Of a DNA stretch of 64,000 nt, positions 14,101 to 26,307 are shown one piece after another; within the stretch, counting starts at the first letter, position 1, and every line of letters starts with the position of its first letter. The stretch spans positions 3,350,001 through 3,414,000 of the forward strand of contig NC_088300.1 in NCBI RefSeq assembly GCF_032854445.1. Direction: 5' to 3'. The notes beneath the pieces are model-generated. The model made no database searches. It was not told the DNA's origin and worked only from the letters and a program-made list of their open reading frames with translations. The translations under genes were made by a program, and so were the position numbers. The stretch comes from Liolophura sinensis. Its lineage: Eukaryota > Mollusca > Polyplacophora > Chitonida > Chitonidae.

Positions 14101-15835
14101 CAGTTTAACGAGATGAAGGAACAGGATTGTCAGGGTAAATCACCAAAATTTTTCACAATCAAGGTCAGTTTAATGAGATGAGGGAACAGGATTGCCTGAG
14201 TAAATCACCAAAATTTTTCACAATCAAGGTCAGTTTAATGAGATGAGAGAACAGGACTGTCAGGGTAAATCACCAAAATTTTTCACAATCAAGGTCAGTT
14301 TAACGAGATGAAGGAACAGGATTGTCAGGGTAAATCACCAAAATTTTTCACAATCAAGGTCAGGTTAATGAGATGAGAGAACAGGACTGTCAGGGTAAAT
14401 CACCAAAATTTGTCACAATCAAGGTCAGTTTAATGAGATGAAGGAACAGGATTGTCAGGGTAAATCACCAAAATTTTTCACAATCAAGGTCAGTTTAATG
14501 AGATGAGAGAACAGGACTGTCAGGGTAAATCACCAAAATTTGTCACAATCAAGGTCAGTTTAATGAGATGAGAGAACAGGATTGTCAGGGTAAATCACCA
14601 AAATTTTTCACAATCAAGGTCAGGTTAATGAGATGAGAGAACAGGACTGTCAGGGTAAATCACCAAAATTTGTCACAATCAAGGTCAGTTTAATGAGATG
14701 AAGGAACAGGATTGTCAGGGTAAATCACCAAAATTTTTCACAATCAAGGTCAGTTTAATGAGATGAGGGAACAGGACTGTCAGGGTAAATCACCAAAATT
14801 TGTCACAATCAAGGTCAGGTTAATGAGATGAGGGAACAGGATTGTCAGGGTAAATCACCAAAATTTGTCACAATCAAGGTCAGTTTAACGAGATGAAGGA
14901 ACAGGATTGTCAGGGTAAATCACCAAAATTTTTCACAATCAAGGTCAGGTTAATGAGATGAGGGAACAGGATTGCCTGAGTAAATCACCAAAATTTGTCA
15001 CAATCAAGGTCAGTTTAATGAGATGAGGGAACAGGATTGCCTGAGTAAAAAAACAAAATTTTTCACAATCAAGGTCAGTTTAATGAGATGAGAGAACAGG
15101 ACTGTGAGGGTAAATCACCAAAATTTGTCACAATCAAGGTCAGGTTAAAGAGATGAGGGAACAGGATTGTCAGGGTAAATCACCAAAATTTGTCACAATC
15201 AAGGTCAGTTTAATGAGATGAGAGAACAGGACTGTCAGGGTAAATCACCAAAATTTTTCACAATCAAGGTCAGTTTAATGAGATGAGAGAACAGGACTGT
15301 CCGGGTAAATCACCAAAATTTGTCACAATCAAGGTCAGTTTAACGAGATGAAGGAACAGGATTGTCAGGGTAAATCACCAAAATTTTTCACAATCAAGGT
15401 CAGTTTAATGAGATGAGAGAACAGGACTGTCAGGGTAAATCACCAAAATTTGTCACAATCAAGGTCAGTTTAATGAGATGAGGGAACAGGACTGTCAGGG
15501 TAAATCACCAAAATTTTTCACAATCAAGGTCAGGTTAATGAGATGAGGGAACAGGATTGCCTGAGTAAATCACCAAAATTTTTCACAATCAAGGTCAGGT
15601 TAAAGAGATGAGGGAACAGGATTGTCAGGGTAAATCACCAAAATTTTTCACAATCAAGGTCAGTTTAATGAGATGAGGGAACAGGATTGCCTGAGTAAAT
15701 CACCAAAATTTTTCACAATCAAGGTCAGTTTAATGAGATGAGAGAACAGGACTGTCAGGGTAAATCACCAAAATTTTTCACAATCAAGGTCAGTTTAATG
15801 AGATGAGGGAACAGTATTGCCTGGGTAAATCACCA
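8166..15835 (+). repeat. 65-bp satellite array, about 118 copies, each with TCAAGGTCA
   Basis: Head-to-tail units of 65 bp run without interruption for 7.67 kb. Each unit contains TTTTTCACAATCAAGGTCAG, then TTTAATGAGATGAGGGAACA, then GGATTGTCAGGGTAAATCAC. Diagnostic variants are TTTTC or TTGTC, GAGGG or GAGAG or GAAGG, GATTG or GACTG, and TCAGGG or CCTGAG. They recur in blocks, which shows higher-order amplification. For example, a GATGATAG variant recurs at exactly 1105 bp (17 units), and a variant with extra A residues occurs at 10101, 13873 and 15044. Every frame is closed because 65 is not a multiple of three and the unit holds stops. Nearly every unit has TCAAGGTCA, the extended half-site bound by ERR and NR5A/FTZ-F1 receptors. 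Whether it is bound is unknown. Confidence 0.97.
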
Positions 15836-15839
15836 GTCT

Positions 15840-16785
15840 TTGGTAAGTTACTTACAAGCTCTACCAATGATGACCTACACTTCTGCTGATCTTAAATAAA
15901 CATTACACTGCTCACAGGGATGCCGGCTGATGGAGCTTCATGATTAAATGAGCCTGCCTTTTCATTCTGAGATGTATGAATTATAAGAGGTTGACAACAA
16001 GACAATAATACTGGGTGATTCGGTCTGTAGAGATCATACAAGAATGGGGGTGTCAAGAGAGTGACCAATAATCAGAGAAGTTCACACATCTGCGTCTATG
16101 ACAGGAATGAATGTGAGATGCCTCATGCCTTGCCAGTTAACTCTTGTTTGCCCCCATAGCTGCTATGCCCCATCCAAAGAATGGTGCCACGCCAACGTGA
16201 AGACACCCATCACGCTAATTGGCATGTACTCTAGCTGAGAACCAATACCCCAGGAAACTTTGGCACCTCACTCCATGATGTGACAAAGGATAAAAACCCT
16301 GCAGGGCATGGAATATCATCTGCTCTTTGCCAAAGTAACCACAATACTAGGCCACACAACAGGACAAATATTTGTTACCACAACAAAAGTAGAGATGAAA
16401 AGATCAGGGGGGTTAATAAAATAAAAAAATTAAAAAAAAACAAACATAAAGAGTATGGAAACATATAAAATTGAATTCACAATTTAAACTGCCTTCTCAA
16501 TGTAATCTATAGTGTACACTCCTTTCAAACTATTCTCTAGTCACAATTTATACAAAAAAGTACAAATTTAATGATTACGATTCTGAACATGACATGCATG
16601 TATCTTTTGTACTGTGCAATCTATACTTATACTTCACCCAAGCATTCATTTCCTCATTCCATTAAATTGACAGCCATCATATAAATGAAAAATTCCTCAG
16701 TGTCTTGTTAAACAACAATGAAATAAATAAATACATTTTGTCAATGTTGACATACAGTAGTAAATACAAAGCTTTGAACTTCAAC
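15840..16785. other. Unique intronic/intergenic DNA between two arrays
   Basis: Single-copy sequence with no open frame of note. The first 400 bases are less A+T-rich than the rest. No splice-flanked coding segment was recognised. Confidence 0.5.
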
Positions 16786-16789
16786 ATGA

Positions 16790-17283
16790 ATGCACACATA
16801 TAGATGGGTGTATCCACATACACTTCACATGGGCATATTCAGCAGTGTACATGTACATATATAGATGGGTGTACCTATATACACTTCATATGTGTGTATT
16901 CAACAGTGTACATGTACATATATAGATGGGTGTACCCACATATACTCCACATGGATGTATTCAGCAGTGTACATGTACATATATAGATGGCTGTACCCAC
17001 ATACATGTCACATGTGTATTCAGCAGTGTACATGTACATATATAGATGGGTGTACCCACACAAACTCCACGTGTGTGTATTCAGAAGTGTACATGTACCA
17101 ACATATAGATGGGTGTACCCACATACATGCCACGTGTGTATTCAGCAGTGTACCTGTATATACATAGATGGGTGTACCCACATACATGCCACGTGTGTAT
17201 TCAGCAGTGTACCTGTATATACATAGATGGGTGTACCCACATACATGCCACGTGTGTATTCAGCAGTGTACATGTACATATAT
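16790..17283 (+). repeat. 60-bp minisatellite with ACATGTACAT core, about 8 copies
   Basis: Units carry ATATATAGATGGGTGTACCC and end in TTCAGCAGTGTACATGTACA. GTACATGTAC is a perfect palindrome repeated in most units. Both strands are open over much of the array because the period is near a multiple of three. The derived peptides (IYRWVYPH and similar) look like no protein. Confidence 0.93.
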
Positions 17284-17474
17284 AGTTCTTGCAAAAGCAA
17301 ATATAATTAAACTTGAATTTCTTCAGCATTAAACAAGCCTTAATATGATTTACCTAATTTCTTTATGAAAATAGTGTTATCCTTAAGCAGACGCATTAGC
17401 CTACAAGTGACAAATTTCTAAAATGTCTGATTTCATTATGTAGACCCTGAAGGCTGTTACTGCCCAAGTTTCAA

Positions 17475-17549
17475 TCATAGACCTTTCTTTTCCCGGATCT
17501 TGACAGCATCATATAAGGTTTCATTGCTGTTTGCCCAGACATCAACAAG
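17475..17549 (-). CDS. Possible terminal coding exon, unidentified
   Basis: On the minus strand a CAG acceptor-like site (after a pyrimidine-containing tract ending CCCATGGCAG) is followed by 24 codons and TGA. The peptide runs LVDVWANSNETLYDAVKIRE then KKGL. Composition is protein-like (DVWANSNETLYDAV) and codon use is unlike the surrounding A+T-rich DNA. The frame stays open for about 34 more codons upstream of the acceptor, so the exon start is uncertain. No AATAAA lies close downstream. I do not recognise the protein. It lies on the same strand as SNAP25 but is not part of SNAP-25. It may be a chance open segment. Confidence 0.22.
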   Translation of the reverse strand, partial: LVDVWANSNETLYDAVKIREKKGL

Positions 17550-17799
17550 CTGCCATGGGAGGCTAAAGGGGTAGCTCAAAATGAAATCCGATTTTATAGG
17601 ACACAATTTTTTTTCTAGCAATGCAAACTTCTCGCGATATCTCACATTTTAACATCACTGTTCCACTGTGAACTCATGCTTCCATCTTGCAGAGGAACCA
17701 GAAAAGGCAAAAACAAAAGGGTACCATGCTTAACAAAGTCTGTGGGATCTAAACACGATACATGAGAAACTTCAAACTCAGTAAACCAAAGCCTCCAAC

Positions 17800-18127
17800 A
17801 GCATTCATCATAGTGCTAACTTCAAGCTTTTGTCATTCATCATAGTGCTAACTTCAAGCTTTTGTCATTCATCATAGTGCTAACTTCAAGCTTTTGTCAT
17901 TCATCATAGTGCTAATTTCAAGCTTTTGTCATTCACCATAGTGCTAACTTCAAGCTTTTGTCATTCATCATAGTGCTAACTTCAAGCTTTTGTCATTCAT
18001 CATAGTGCTAATTTCAAGCTTTTGTCATTCACCATAGTGCTAACTTCAAGTTTCTGTCGTTCACCATAGTGCTAACTTCAAACTTTTGTCATTCATCATT
18101 GTGCTAACTTCAAGCTTTTGTCATTCT
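17800..18127 (+). repeat. 32-bp minisatellite, about 10 copies
   Basis: Units are TCATTCATCATAGTGCTAAC followed by TTCAAGCTTTTG. Copies differ by a few substitutions (CACC for CATC, ATTT for ACTT), with the most diverged copies near the right end. Confidence 0.95.
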
Positions 18128-18129
18128 TG

Positions 18130-19345
18130 TTTGTAATCATAATCTAAGCATGATTATGTTACATGTACATCTATCTATTGATTGCAACATTAAATGATTA
18201 TGCAGAAACTATGTACATAAAAACATAAAGTCCAATTTGTACATGTGTGTGTGTGGTGTCAGAAATTGTCTCAGAGGAGCACTGTAGCACTTACCAATCG
18301 TAATATCAACATCCCTGAAGCCAAGTAGATGTTTTACTCCTGAGAATTAATAACCAGTTACAAAAATTTAAGTAATAATAAAATATATTATTTATCCATG
18401 GAATTATCAGACAGGAAGTGCAAATTAGCCACCGCTGATTACTTCAAACATTATCACATGATCAGCTTAAATATAGGATTACAACTGTTAAATACAGGCA
18501 CAACTGTCAAATTCAGGCACAAAAGGCCTGCTACCATGTGCTAAAATAACAACTTGTCTACGCTGATGTCCTAGAGCAACTTTTCATGTTTAATTTGCTT
18601 TTTGGGTTATTTTCAACGTTGTAATCTATAAGCTCTAAACAATAACCTGAAGCCAATGCTATCTATATCAAACGGATTGTCTATTTCAAAGTACATGTAT
18701 GGTCTTTCGTGCATCACCAGCCTAAATCTGAAGTTCCTCCATAATTCCATGGCTGTCAGGCAACATTTATTTATACCATAATTGATTTTTCTTACATGAC
18801 TGATCAGTGATCCCAAACACATCAAACTGCTAAGCCCAGAAGAACGACATTGCAGACAGGGGATAGGGTAAGTCTACTCTGACGTTATCATTTATCAGAT
18901 TGATTTATAGATCATGGTATAAGTGCTCTGCAGCATTCTAGTTCTTCCTACCAGATACAAGCTTGTACTGCTACCCATAAGGATCTACATACAGATAGCT
19001 TTCCAGTGGCACAGAACAAAAACTGCAGGCGAAAAGCAGATTTACAACACAACAAACACAGCTTTGGTCACCATTTTCTCTCCAACACCATTAATAATTC
19101 AGAAGTATCTGAAACAGGATTCAAAATGGGGAAACTCTCTTCCCATTTCACCAGTAAGAATATTACTAGGCTAGACAATTCAAGCAAAAAAACCAAAACA
19201 TTTGATCCGTGGAAAAAAAAGCATAGATTGCATCAACTGGAATTTCGAGCTTCATATTTGTGCACAGATTGGAGTGTGACTTTCAATATTTGTAGGCATA
19301 ACTAGAGACTGGAGGTATTCTGCATACTCTCTTAGTTGTTTTATA
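18130..19345. other. Intronic/intergenic DNA, no supported gene
   Basis: A+T-rich. A frame of about 100 codons at 19006-19305 (plus) has low-complexity Lys/Asn/Ser content and no recognised domain, so I treat it as chance. Confidence 0.5.
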
Positions 19346-19349
19346 TTTT

Positions 19350-20880
19350 TAATGAGAGAGGTTCAGAATGTCACCATTAAAGCACAACCATACAACCAGA
19401 GGTTCAGTGTCACCAGTCAAGCACAACTATACCACAAAAGGTTCACAATGTCACCAGTCAAGCATAACCATACCACGAAAGGTTCAGTGTCACCAGTCAA
19501 ACACAACGATACCACGACAGGTTCATAATGTTGTCAGTCAAGCACAACCATATCACCACAGGTTCATAATGTCACCAGTCAAGCACAACCACATTACGCG
19601 AGGCTCATAATGTCACCAGTCAAGCACAACCATACCACGAGAGGTTCACAATGTCCACCATTCGAGCACAACCATAGAACCAGAGGCTCATAATGTCACC
19701 AGTCGAGCACAACCATAGCACCAGAGGCTCATAATGTCACCAGTCAAGCACAACCATACCACGATAGGTTCAATGTCACCCGTCAAGCACAACCATACCA
19801 CGAGAGGTTCAGTGTCATCAGTCCAGTACAACCATACCACGAAAGGTTCAGTGTCACCAGTCAAACACAACGATACCACGACTGGTTCATAATGTTGTCA
19901 GTCAAGCACAACCATATCACCACAGGTTCATAATGTCACCAGTCAAGCACAACCACATTACGCGAGGCTCATAATGTCACCAGTCAAGCACAACCATACC
20001 ACGAGAGGTTCACAATGTCACCATTCGAGCACAACCATAGAGCCAGAGGCTCATAATGTCACCAGTCGAGCACAACCATAGCACCAGAGGCTCATAATGT
20101 CACCAGTCAAGCACAACCATAGCACCAGAGGCTCATAATGTCACCAGTGAAGCACAACCATAGCACCAGAGGCTTACAATGTCACCAGTCGAGCACAACC
20201 ATAGCACCAGAGGCTCACAATGTCACCAGTCAAGCACAACCATACCATGAGAGATTCAGTGTCACCAGTCAAGCACAACCATACCATGAGAGGTTTAGGT
20301 CACGAGTCAAGCACAACCACACCACCAGAGGTTCACAATGTCACCAGTCAAGCCCAACCACACCACCAGAGGTTCACGTCACCAGTCAAGCACAACCACA
20401 CCACGAGAGGTTCAGGTCACCAGTCAAGCATAACAACACCACCAGAGGTTCACAATGTCACCAGTCAAGCACAACCATACCATAAGAGGTTCAGGTCACG
20501 AGTCAAGCACAACCATACCACCAGAGGTTCACAATGTCACCAGTCAAGCACAACCACACCACCAGAGGTTCACGTCACCAGTCAAGCACAACCATACCAC
20601 GAGAGGTTCAGGTCACGAGTCAAGCATAACAACACCACCAGAGGTTCACAATGTCACCAGTCAAGCACAACCATACCATGAGGTTCAGGTCACAAGTCAA
20701 GCACAACCACACCACCAGAGGTTCACAATGTCACCAGTCAAGCCCAACCACACCACCAGAGGTTCACGTCACCAGTCAAGCACAACCATACCACGAGAGG
20801 TTCACGTCACCAGTCAAGCACAACCACATCACGAGAGGTTCCCAATGTTATCAATCAAGCACAACGATACTACGAAATAA
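19350..20880 (+). repeat. 38-41 bp minisatellite, about 38 copies
   Basis: Units contain GTCACCAGTCAAGCACAACC followed by ATACCACGAGAGGTTCACAAT. Shorter 38-bp variants, missing CAAT, dominate the right third. A block beginning ACACAACGATACCACGAC at 19501 recurs at 19865, so a 364-bp multi-unit segment was duplicated. Length variation shifts the frame repeatedly, giving overlapping open frames of 80-150 codons that are not genes. Confidence 0.95.
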
Positions 20881-20884
20881 CAAC

Positions 20885-22060
20885 TTGTGTTATGATGATG
20901 ATAAATGAATCAAACACAAGAACTGTATCTAAGGCATGATACAGCCTAGACCAGCCTTACATTTAACTCTGCTAAAAAAAAAAACATACAGTCATACAGT
21001 TTCAGACTGAAAACAAAGACATAACTTAATTTAGAGAGTTCACATTAATTCCCATGCTAAATATGGTTTTCAAACTGGATCTGAGACAAAAATTTGTAAC
21101 AAAAGCAGTTAATACTTCAAGCAGTTACTACTGAAATGATACATCAATCATATATCAAACATTCAAAACTTATGCAAGGATTGGACTGGTTATCAAACCA
21201 CATATCAAGTTCCTTAAAGAGAACCTTTGAACAAAAAATCAATATCAGGAAAATATTTGAAGGTGTTCTTGTATGGAAACCAAAGTTGCACAGAAGGCAA
21301 AAATCTAGTAAAATTGAAAAAAAAAAACAAGAAAAGTAAACAGAGATTTCAAAGATGTATGCTCTGTGGAGGAGGGGAGGGGTTGTGAGAAAAACATAAC
21401 TATAGCACAATCAGCCTTTGCACAGTATTAATATATTTTTAAGAGATTGAGTGTTTTTGTCTAGAAATACACAACATTCATGAGACGCAAGTGGAACATT
21501 AAAAAAAAAAAAAAAAGACATACTTCACAGAGGATTCAATAACAACATGGACAAATGCAACACAAGAAAAAACAGCAGGTGTTGGTTACAATCTGTTTGT
21601 GCTGGTTGCTAGGGTACCGAGCAGTATTTCAGCTAATATGAGAACAGTCTGTGAATTATGGTGGAAGGAAACTTGACAGAGACACAACTTCAGGTCATCT
21701 TGTGCACTTCGTGTGAGTTTGATAATCCTATACCTAGTAATTGCTGAGAATTGCACAAAATTGAGCGGGACAAACCGACAGAGTAAAAAGAGATCCTTCA
21801 TGTCCTCCATCATTAGGAGAGCGGTCATAATTATTCATGTCATGACAAGAGTGGTAAGAAAATGTGTACCAAATTGAAATGTCCTGCTTACTTAGTTTTT
21901 GTTCACAAAATCACACCACATACGAACTCACATCCGCACCTACACAATCCAACCACGAACAGGTGCATATTAAGATGCCTCTCCTTTCCATTGCATTTAC
22001 AAGGGGGCATAAAAAGCCTGAGGTGACCTCCTATCAACATAATCACATCAAACACCCAAG
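20885..22060. other. Intronic/intergenic DNA, no supported gene
   Basis: A+T-rich with several poly-A tracts (for example about 21502-21516). No splice-flanked open segment was seen. Confidence 0.5.
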
Positions 22061-22067
22061 GGGCAGG

Positions 22068-22073
22068 TTTATT
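22068..22073 (-). terminator. AATAAA poly-A signal candidate
   Basis: AATAAA on the minus strand about 30 bases downstream of the TGA of the 22105-22167 exon candidate. The hexamer is common in A+T-rich DNA, so its value depends on that exon being real. Confidence 0.3.
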
Positions 22074-22104
22074 TAGTTATACCCCAACACAAGCGACACC
22101 CTGG

Positions 22105-22167
22105 TCATGAGAAACTGGGCGTCCTCAGGTTTTGAGGTTGGTCCTCCGGGTGATAGTCAGGGGTTCC
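22105..22167 (-). CDS. Possible terminal coding exon with polyadenylation signal, unidentified
   Basis: On the minus strand a good acceptor (AATTCCTCTCCACAG) is followed by 20 codons and TGA in phase 0: GTPDYHPEDQPQNLRTPSFS. A second phase gives 13 codons (EPLTITRRTNLKT) before a stop. AATAAA lies about 30 bases past the TGA, at 22068-22073. Acceptor, short tail and poly-A signal in a row are what a last exon looks like. Phase 0 would fit the phase-0 donor of the exon candidate at 30464-30580, with an 8.3-kb intron between them. No family is recognised, and the segment is too short to rule out chance. Confidence 0.35.
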   Translation of the reverse strand, partial: GTPDYHPEDQPQNLRTPSFS

Positions 22168-22174
22168 CTGTGGA

Positions 22175-25050
22175 GAGGAATTAGCAAACAAGACAGAGGT
22201 CAGCAAATGAGCCAGAAGCATCACGGACCCTATCAATAGCAACCTATACAAGATCAACAGTGCGAATCACAAAATACTGGTCAAACCTGTGATATACTGA
22301 GCCTATAAACCAAACAATCTCACTAAGCACTCAGCACAAAGAACAAATTCAGCTCTAAACTGACAATCCTGGATGATTTGTTTAATGAAAGTGCGATCTT
22401 TAATCGAGCAATGGCTTTTTCAGATAACACCTTTGTAATGGCAAACAGTTTGTTCTGGAAGAAAAGGCCGTTTTCTTCTTGAATTAAGGAAATCAATGCA
22501 AATCAACAGCAACAAAGGAATAATGTTTAGATCAGATTTGTTGGCAAGATTTTCATCAACATGATGAATTGAATTTGTCACAATGCATAGATATCAACCT
22601 GCTCTTCTTCAAAAGAAATCCTGTACACAAAATACGTCTGAAGAAATATTCTGCATCTGCAGACAGTTATTCCCCATTTCTCTCCATAAGACGAAAACAT
22701 CTGCCTTGTTTAATACAATGTCCTAATGCCATGAACACACGCTGGATGCTTTCACATGACTAAACAATACTTTATTTATAATGCATCAAGCCATGCTGGA
22801 TAGTTTCAAATAAAAAAATCAATGCCTAATTTCATGAAAGGAAATGAGATCATCATTCTCCTGTTAAGACTTTGCCGATAATATGCTAATTAATAAATAT
22901 ACTTATATATAAATATGATAGATGTATGTATATAAATTAAAGGTGTTCCTAATAAGATACGATCCATCCTTAAGTAGTAAACCCCTGACCAGTATTTGCA
23001 TGCTATTTCCATTTGCTGCTTACAGACTTTTATTGTAGACATCAGAAGGCAGGAGCCCAGTGGACATGTGTCCCTCAATAATTCATAATTCCTGTGTCCT
23101 GCTGGAGGATGGTGCTCAGGAATCCTGGCATCATTTATGTACATGTATATTAATGTACATGGCTGATTTGCTCTTCCAAACAAACCATTTCCCCCTGGTG
23201 TCCACCATGCCCTTCCATCAGGTCAGATGAGTTTAGGGATTGGGAGGAACTCAGAATGCATATGTAAACATGTACATTTGTGTGCACTGTTTACACGTCA
23301 AGGGAAATGCAGGCCAAATTTGTACAGTCTCAAATACAGAATTACCATCCTTTCTCACATGTAGTGAGTAGTGAGTATCATGGATATCCTTCTTCTGCTA
23401 TGAGTACATGTAGGCTTATCAGAACTTTGACAAGCTTTACTCTGTACAAGTACTGCATGCTGTGGGATGGGATATAAGGAATTCTCAGCACCAGAGAAGT
23501 GATATTCAATGAAGGAGAAGCTCAAGTTGAATATAACTTGTCCAGAACCGAAAATTACTCATATTCCATCTCACAGCATGCACCATATGTTTTATTAGAC
23601 TGAAAAAAAACAGTGTACCTTTTAGGGTTGTGTGCACATCTCCAACTTTGTACGTTGATAATGGAGCCATAGCCTTAAACCCTTTGTTTACTTTATGAAC
23701 AAGCAGATGCAGAGACCTAACAGATCTGTGGGGAACTGATATCATGTATGGTCATTTTCATTCTGAGGACAATTCTATCCTGTCTTTGCAAAGAACATGA
23801 CAAGATCAAATTGTGACTGAGGCTTTAATCTCAACATCAATACTATACTGTTACGTAAACAATGTGTATGTGGCACAACTAAGAACGGGCGTTTCCAGAC
23901 AAACTATTTAATCAGCAACACATCAGTCAACATATACAAAGTTCACTGGCCAACACACACTAGAAAGAGAAAAGAAATCATTAGAAAACGGTATCGCATG
24001 ATATGTTTCCATTACCACTAGATATAGACTGTTGTGAAGAAGCTTTTTGGGGATCATTAGGATGTATCTTCAGGTGCCATTTCAATCAATGCCAGCACAG
24101 ATCCCAAAACCAACTTATATCATGTCACTATATCATAATCAATAAGAACATAGCCCATCATTCAAACCACAATACAGCTATCCCTGCCAGGTCACTACAT
24201 GGATATATGTGTGATTACTTATCCAAACCTACACATTCAGAGAAGCCTACAGATTAATCTAGACTGGCTTCGTTATGCTTCCTTTTTTTGTGTGCAGAAA
24301 ACAACATACTCATATATACAAAAAAACATCCCCTTTCATAAACTGACTTGCTTTAATACGATTTATGCTTATTACGGATTCAATTTCCAGAAGAAAAACA
24401 AAAAACATTCATGTCATTTAGGGGTTCAGAAAAAGCATAATTTAATCCAATTACACCTAAGAAGGCTATAAAAAAGCAACAGAACAGTATGGGCTTAAAC
24501 TTAGAGCTCGTAATGTTCTTCACTCATCCATAGCATGTATCTGCTTTCTTCGCAGTTACCATGAAGGAATACTCAAGGATGCACAGTCAATGGTTAAGAC
24601 GCTGCATTATTAACTAGGTGTAGAAATCATGGAAATCAGAGACCTAACCTCACATAATGCAAAGGATGGTAGCTAATGCCAACCAGGGTAGGAAATGGGG
24701 GGGAAAAAAAAAGACTGTAAAATTCCCCAGAAACTGGATTAGGATATCTTGGTTGGAACTGATGCACCTTTTTTCCTGTTCCCCATAGAAGATTACAAAA
24801 TCAAATAATATTTGTTCTGTATCACTCAATGTCTTGCTCTGTATTCAGTGGACAAGTTTGATGAGACAGACTGTCCAAATAGCTGACAAAATGTGTTATA
24901 GCCCTGGGCTATCCAATGCATCACGAGTCCTGGCTAGCCATTGTCACAAATGGCAACACCTTGTGTCGGATTTTTCACTGGATGTCTTACTAATTTTCTC
25001 TACATTCAAATTCTGGGAGAAAATCAGTTTTTAAAAACACTTCTGAAAAT
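22175..25050. other. Intronic/intergenic DNA, one SINE-like fragment
   Basis: A+T-rich, with stops in all frames. The only recognised content is the tRNA-like fragment near 24577. No coding exon was recognised on either strand. Confidence 0.5.
24577..24660 (+). mobile_element. tRNA-derived SINE head, degraded fragment
   Basis: ACAGTCAATGGTTAAGACGC has the form of a tRNA-type box A (TGGTTAAGACGC), followed by GCTGCATTATTAACTAGGTG. At a B-box distance there is a weak GAAATCAGAGACC. No tail or target-site duplication was identified. It is called by resemblance to tRNA-headed SINEs only. Confidence 0.28.
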
Positions 25051-25119
25051 TTCAAGTGAAATCTTCAAAAGTTATCAATAAACAAAATTCTGCACCATGT
25101 AAGAATGTATTCTCAGATT

Positions 25120-26307
25120 ACATGTATGAAGCCTTCACTCTATCCTTAAACATTCACCACAGATATTACAGGTACATGTATGAAGCCTTCACATTATCCT
25201 TAAACATTCACCACAGATATTACATGTACATGTATGAAGCCTTCACATTATCCTTAAACATTAACCACAGATATTACATGTACATGTATGAAGCCTTCAC
25301 ATTATCCTTAAACATTCACCACAGATATTACAGGTACATGTATGAAGCCTTCACAGTATCCTTAAACATTCACCACAGATATTACATGTACATGTATGAA
25401 GCCTTCACACTATCCTTAAACATTTGCCACAGATATTACATGTACATGTATGAAGCCTTCACACTATCCTTAAACATTCACCACAGATATTACATGTACA
25501 TGTATGAAGCCTTCACAGTATCCTTAAACATTCACCACAGATAATACAGGTACATGTATGAAGCCTTCACACTATCCTTAAACATTCGCCACAGATATTA
25601 CATGTACATGTATGAAGCCTTCACATTATCCTTAAACATTCGCCACAGGTATTACATGTACACGTCTGAAGCCTTCACATTATCCTTAAACATTCACCAC
25701 AGATATTACATGTACATGTATGAAGCCTTCACAGTATCCTTAAACATTCACCACAGATATTACAGGTACATGTATGAAGCCTTCACACTATCCTTAAACA
25801 TTCGCCACAGATATTACATGTACATGTATGAAGCCTTCACATTATCCTTAAACATTCACCACAGGTATTACATGTACACGTCTGAAGCCTTCACATTATC
25901 CTTAAACATTCACCACAGATATTACATGTACATGTATGAAGCCTTCACACTATCCTTAAACATTCACCACAGATATTACAGGTACATGTATGAAGCCTTC
26001 ACATTATCCTTAAACATTCGCCACAGATATTACATGTACATGTATGAAGCCTTCACATTATCCTTAAACATTCACCACAGGTATTACATGTACACGTCTG
26101 AAGCCTTCACATTATCCTTAAACATTCACCACAGATATTACATGTACATGTATGAAGCCTTCACACTATCCTTAAACATTCACCACAGATATTACAGGTA
26201 CATGTATGAAGCCTTCACACTATCCTTAAACATTCGCCACAGATATTACATGTACATGTATGAAGCCTTCACATTATCCTTAAACATTCACCACAGATAT
26301 TACAGTA
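25120..26307 (+). repeat. 54-bp minisatellite, 22 copies, open on plus strand
   Basis: Units read TGTACATGTATGAAGCCTTC, ACATTATCCTTAAACATTCA, CCACAGATATTACA. The 54-bp spacing is kept throughout, so an 18-residue repeat (MYEAFTLSLNIHHRYYMY) stays open from 25056 to 26324 except for one TAA near 25542. A TACACGTCTG variant recurs at 25659, 25875 and 26091, exactly 216 bp or four units apart. This shows a recent 4-mer expansion. Differences between units are mostly amino-acid changing (TTA/CTA/GTA, CAC/CGC/TGC/AAC), which argues against a selected protein. Confidence 0.95.

Noticed and set aside
8166-15835. CRISPR array
   Set aside because: The 65-bp units are continuous repeats without unique spacers, and the DNA is eukaryotic.
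18920-18960. GAATGCTGCAG on minus, resembling the RRMLQ codons of SNAP-25 exon 2
   Set aside because: The flanking codons do not encode SLEST or LCEE, and no splice sites are present.
20138-20908. Frames of 85-153 codons rich in SPVKHNHTTRGSQCHQSS
   Set aside because: Overlapping frames generated by the 38-41 bp array. Length variation switches the frame every few units.
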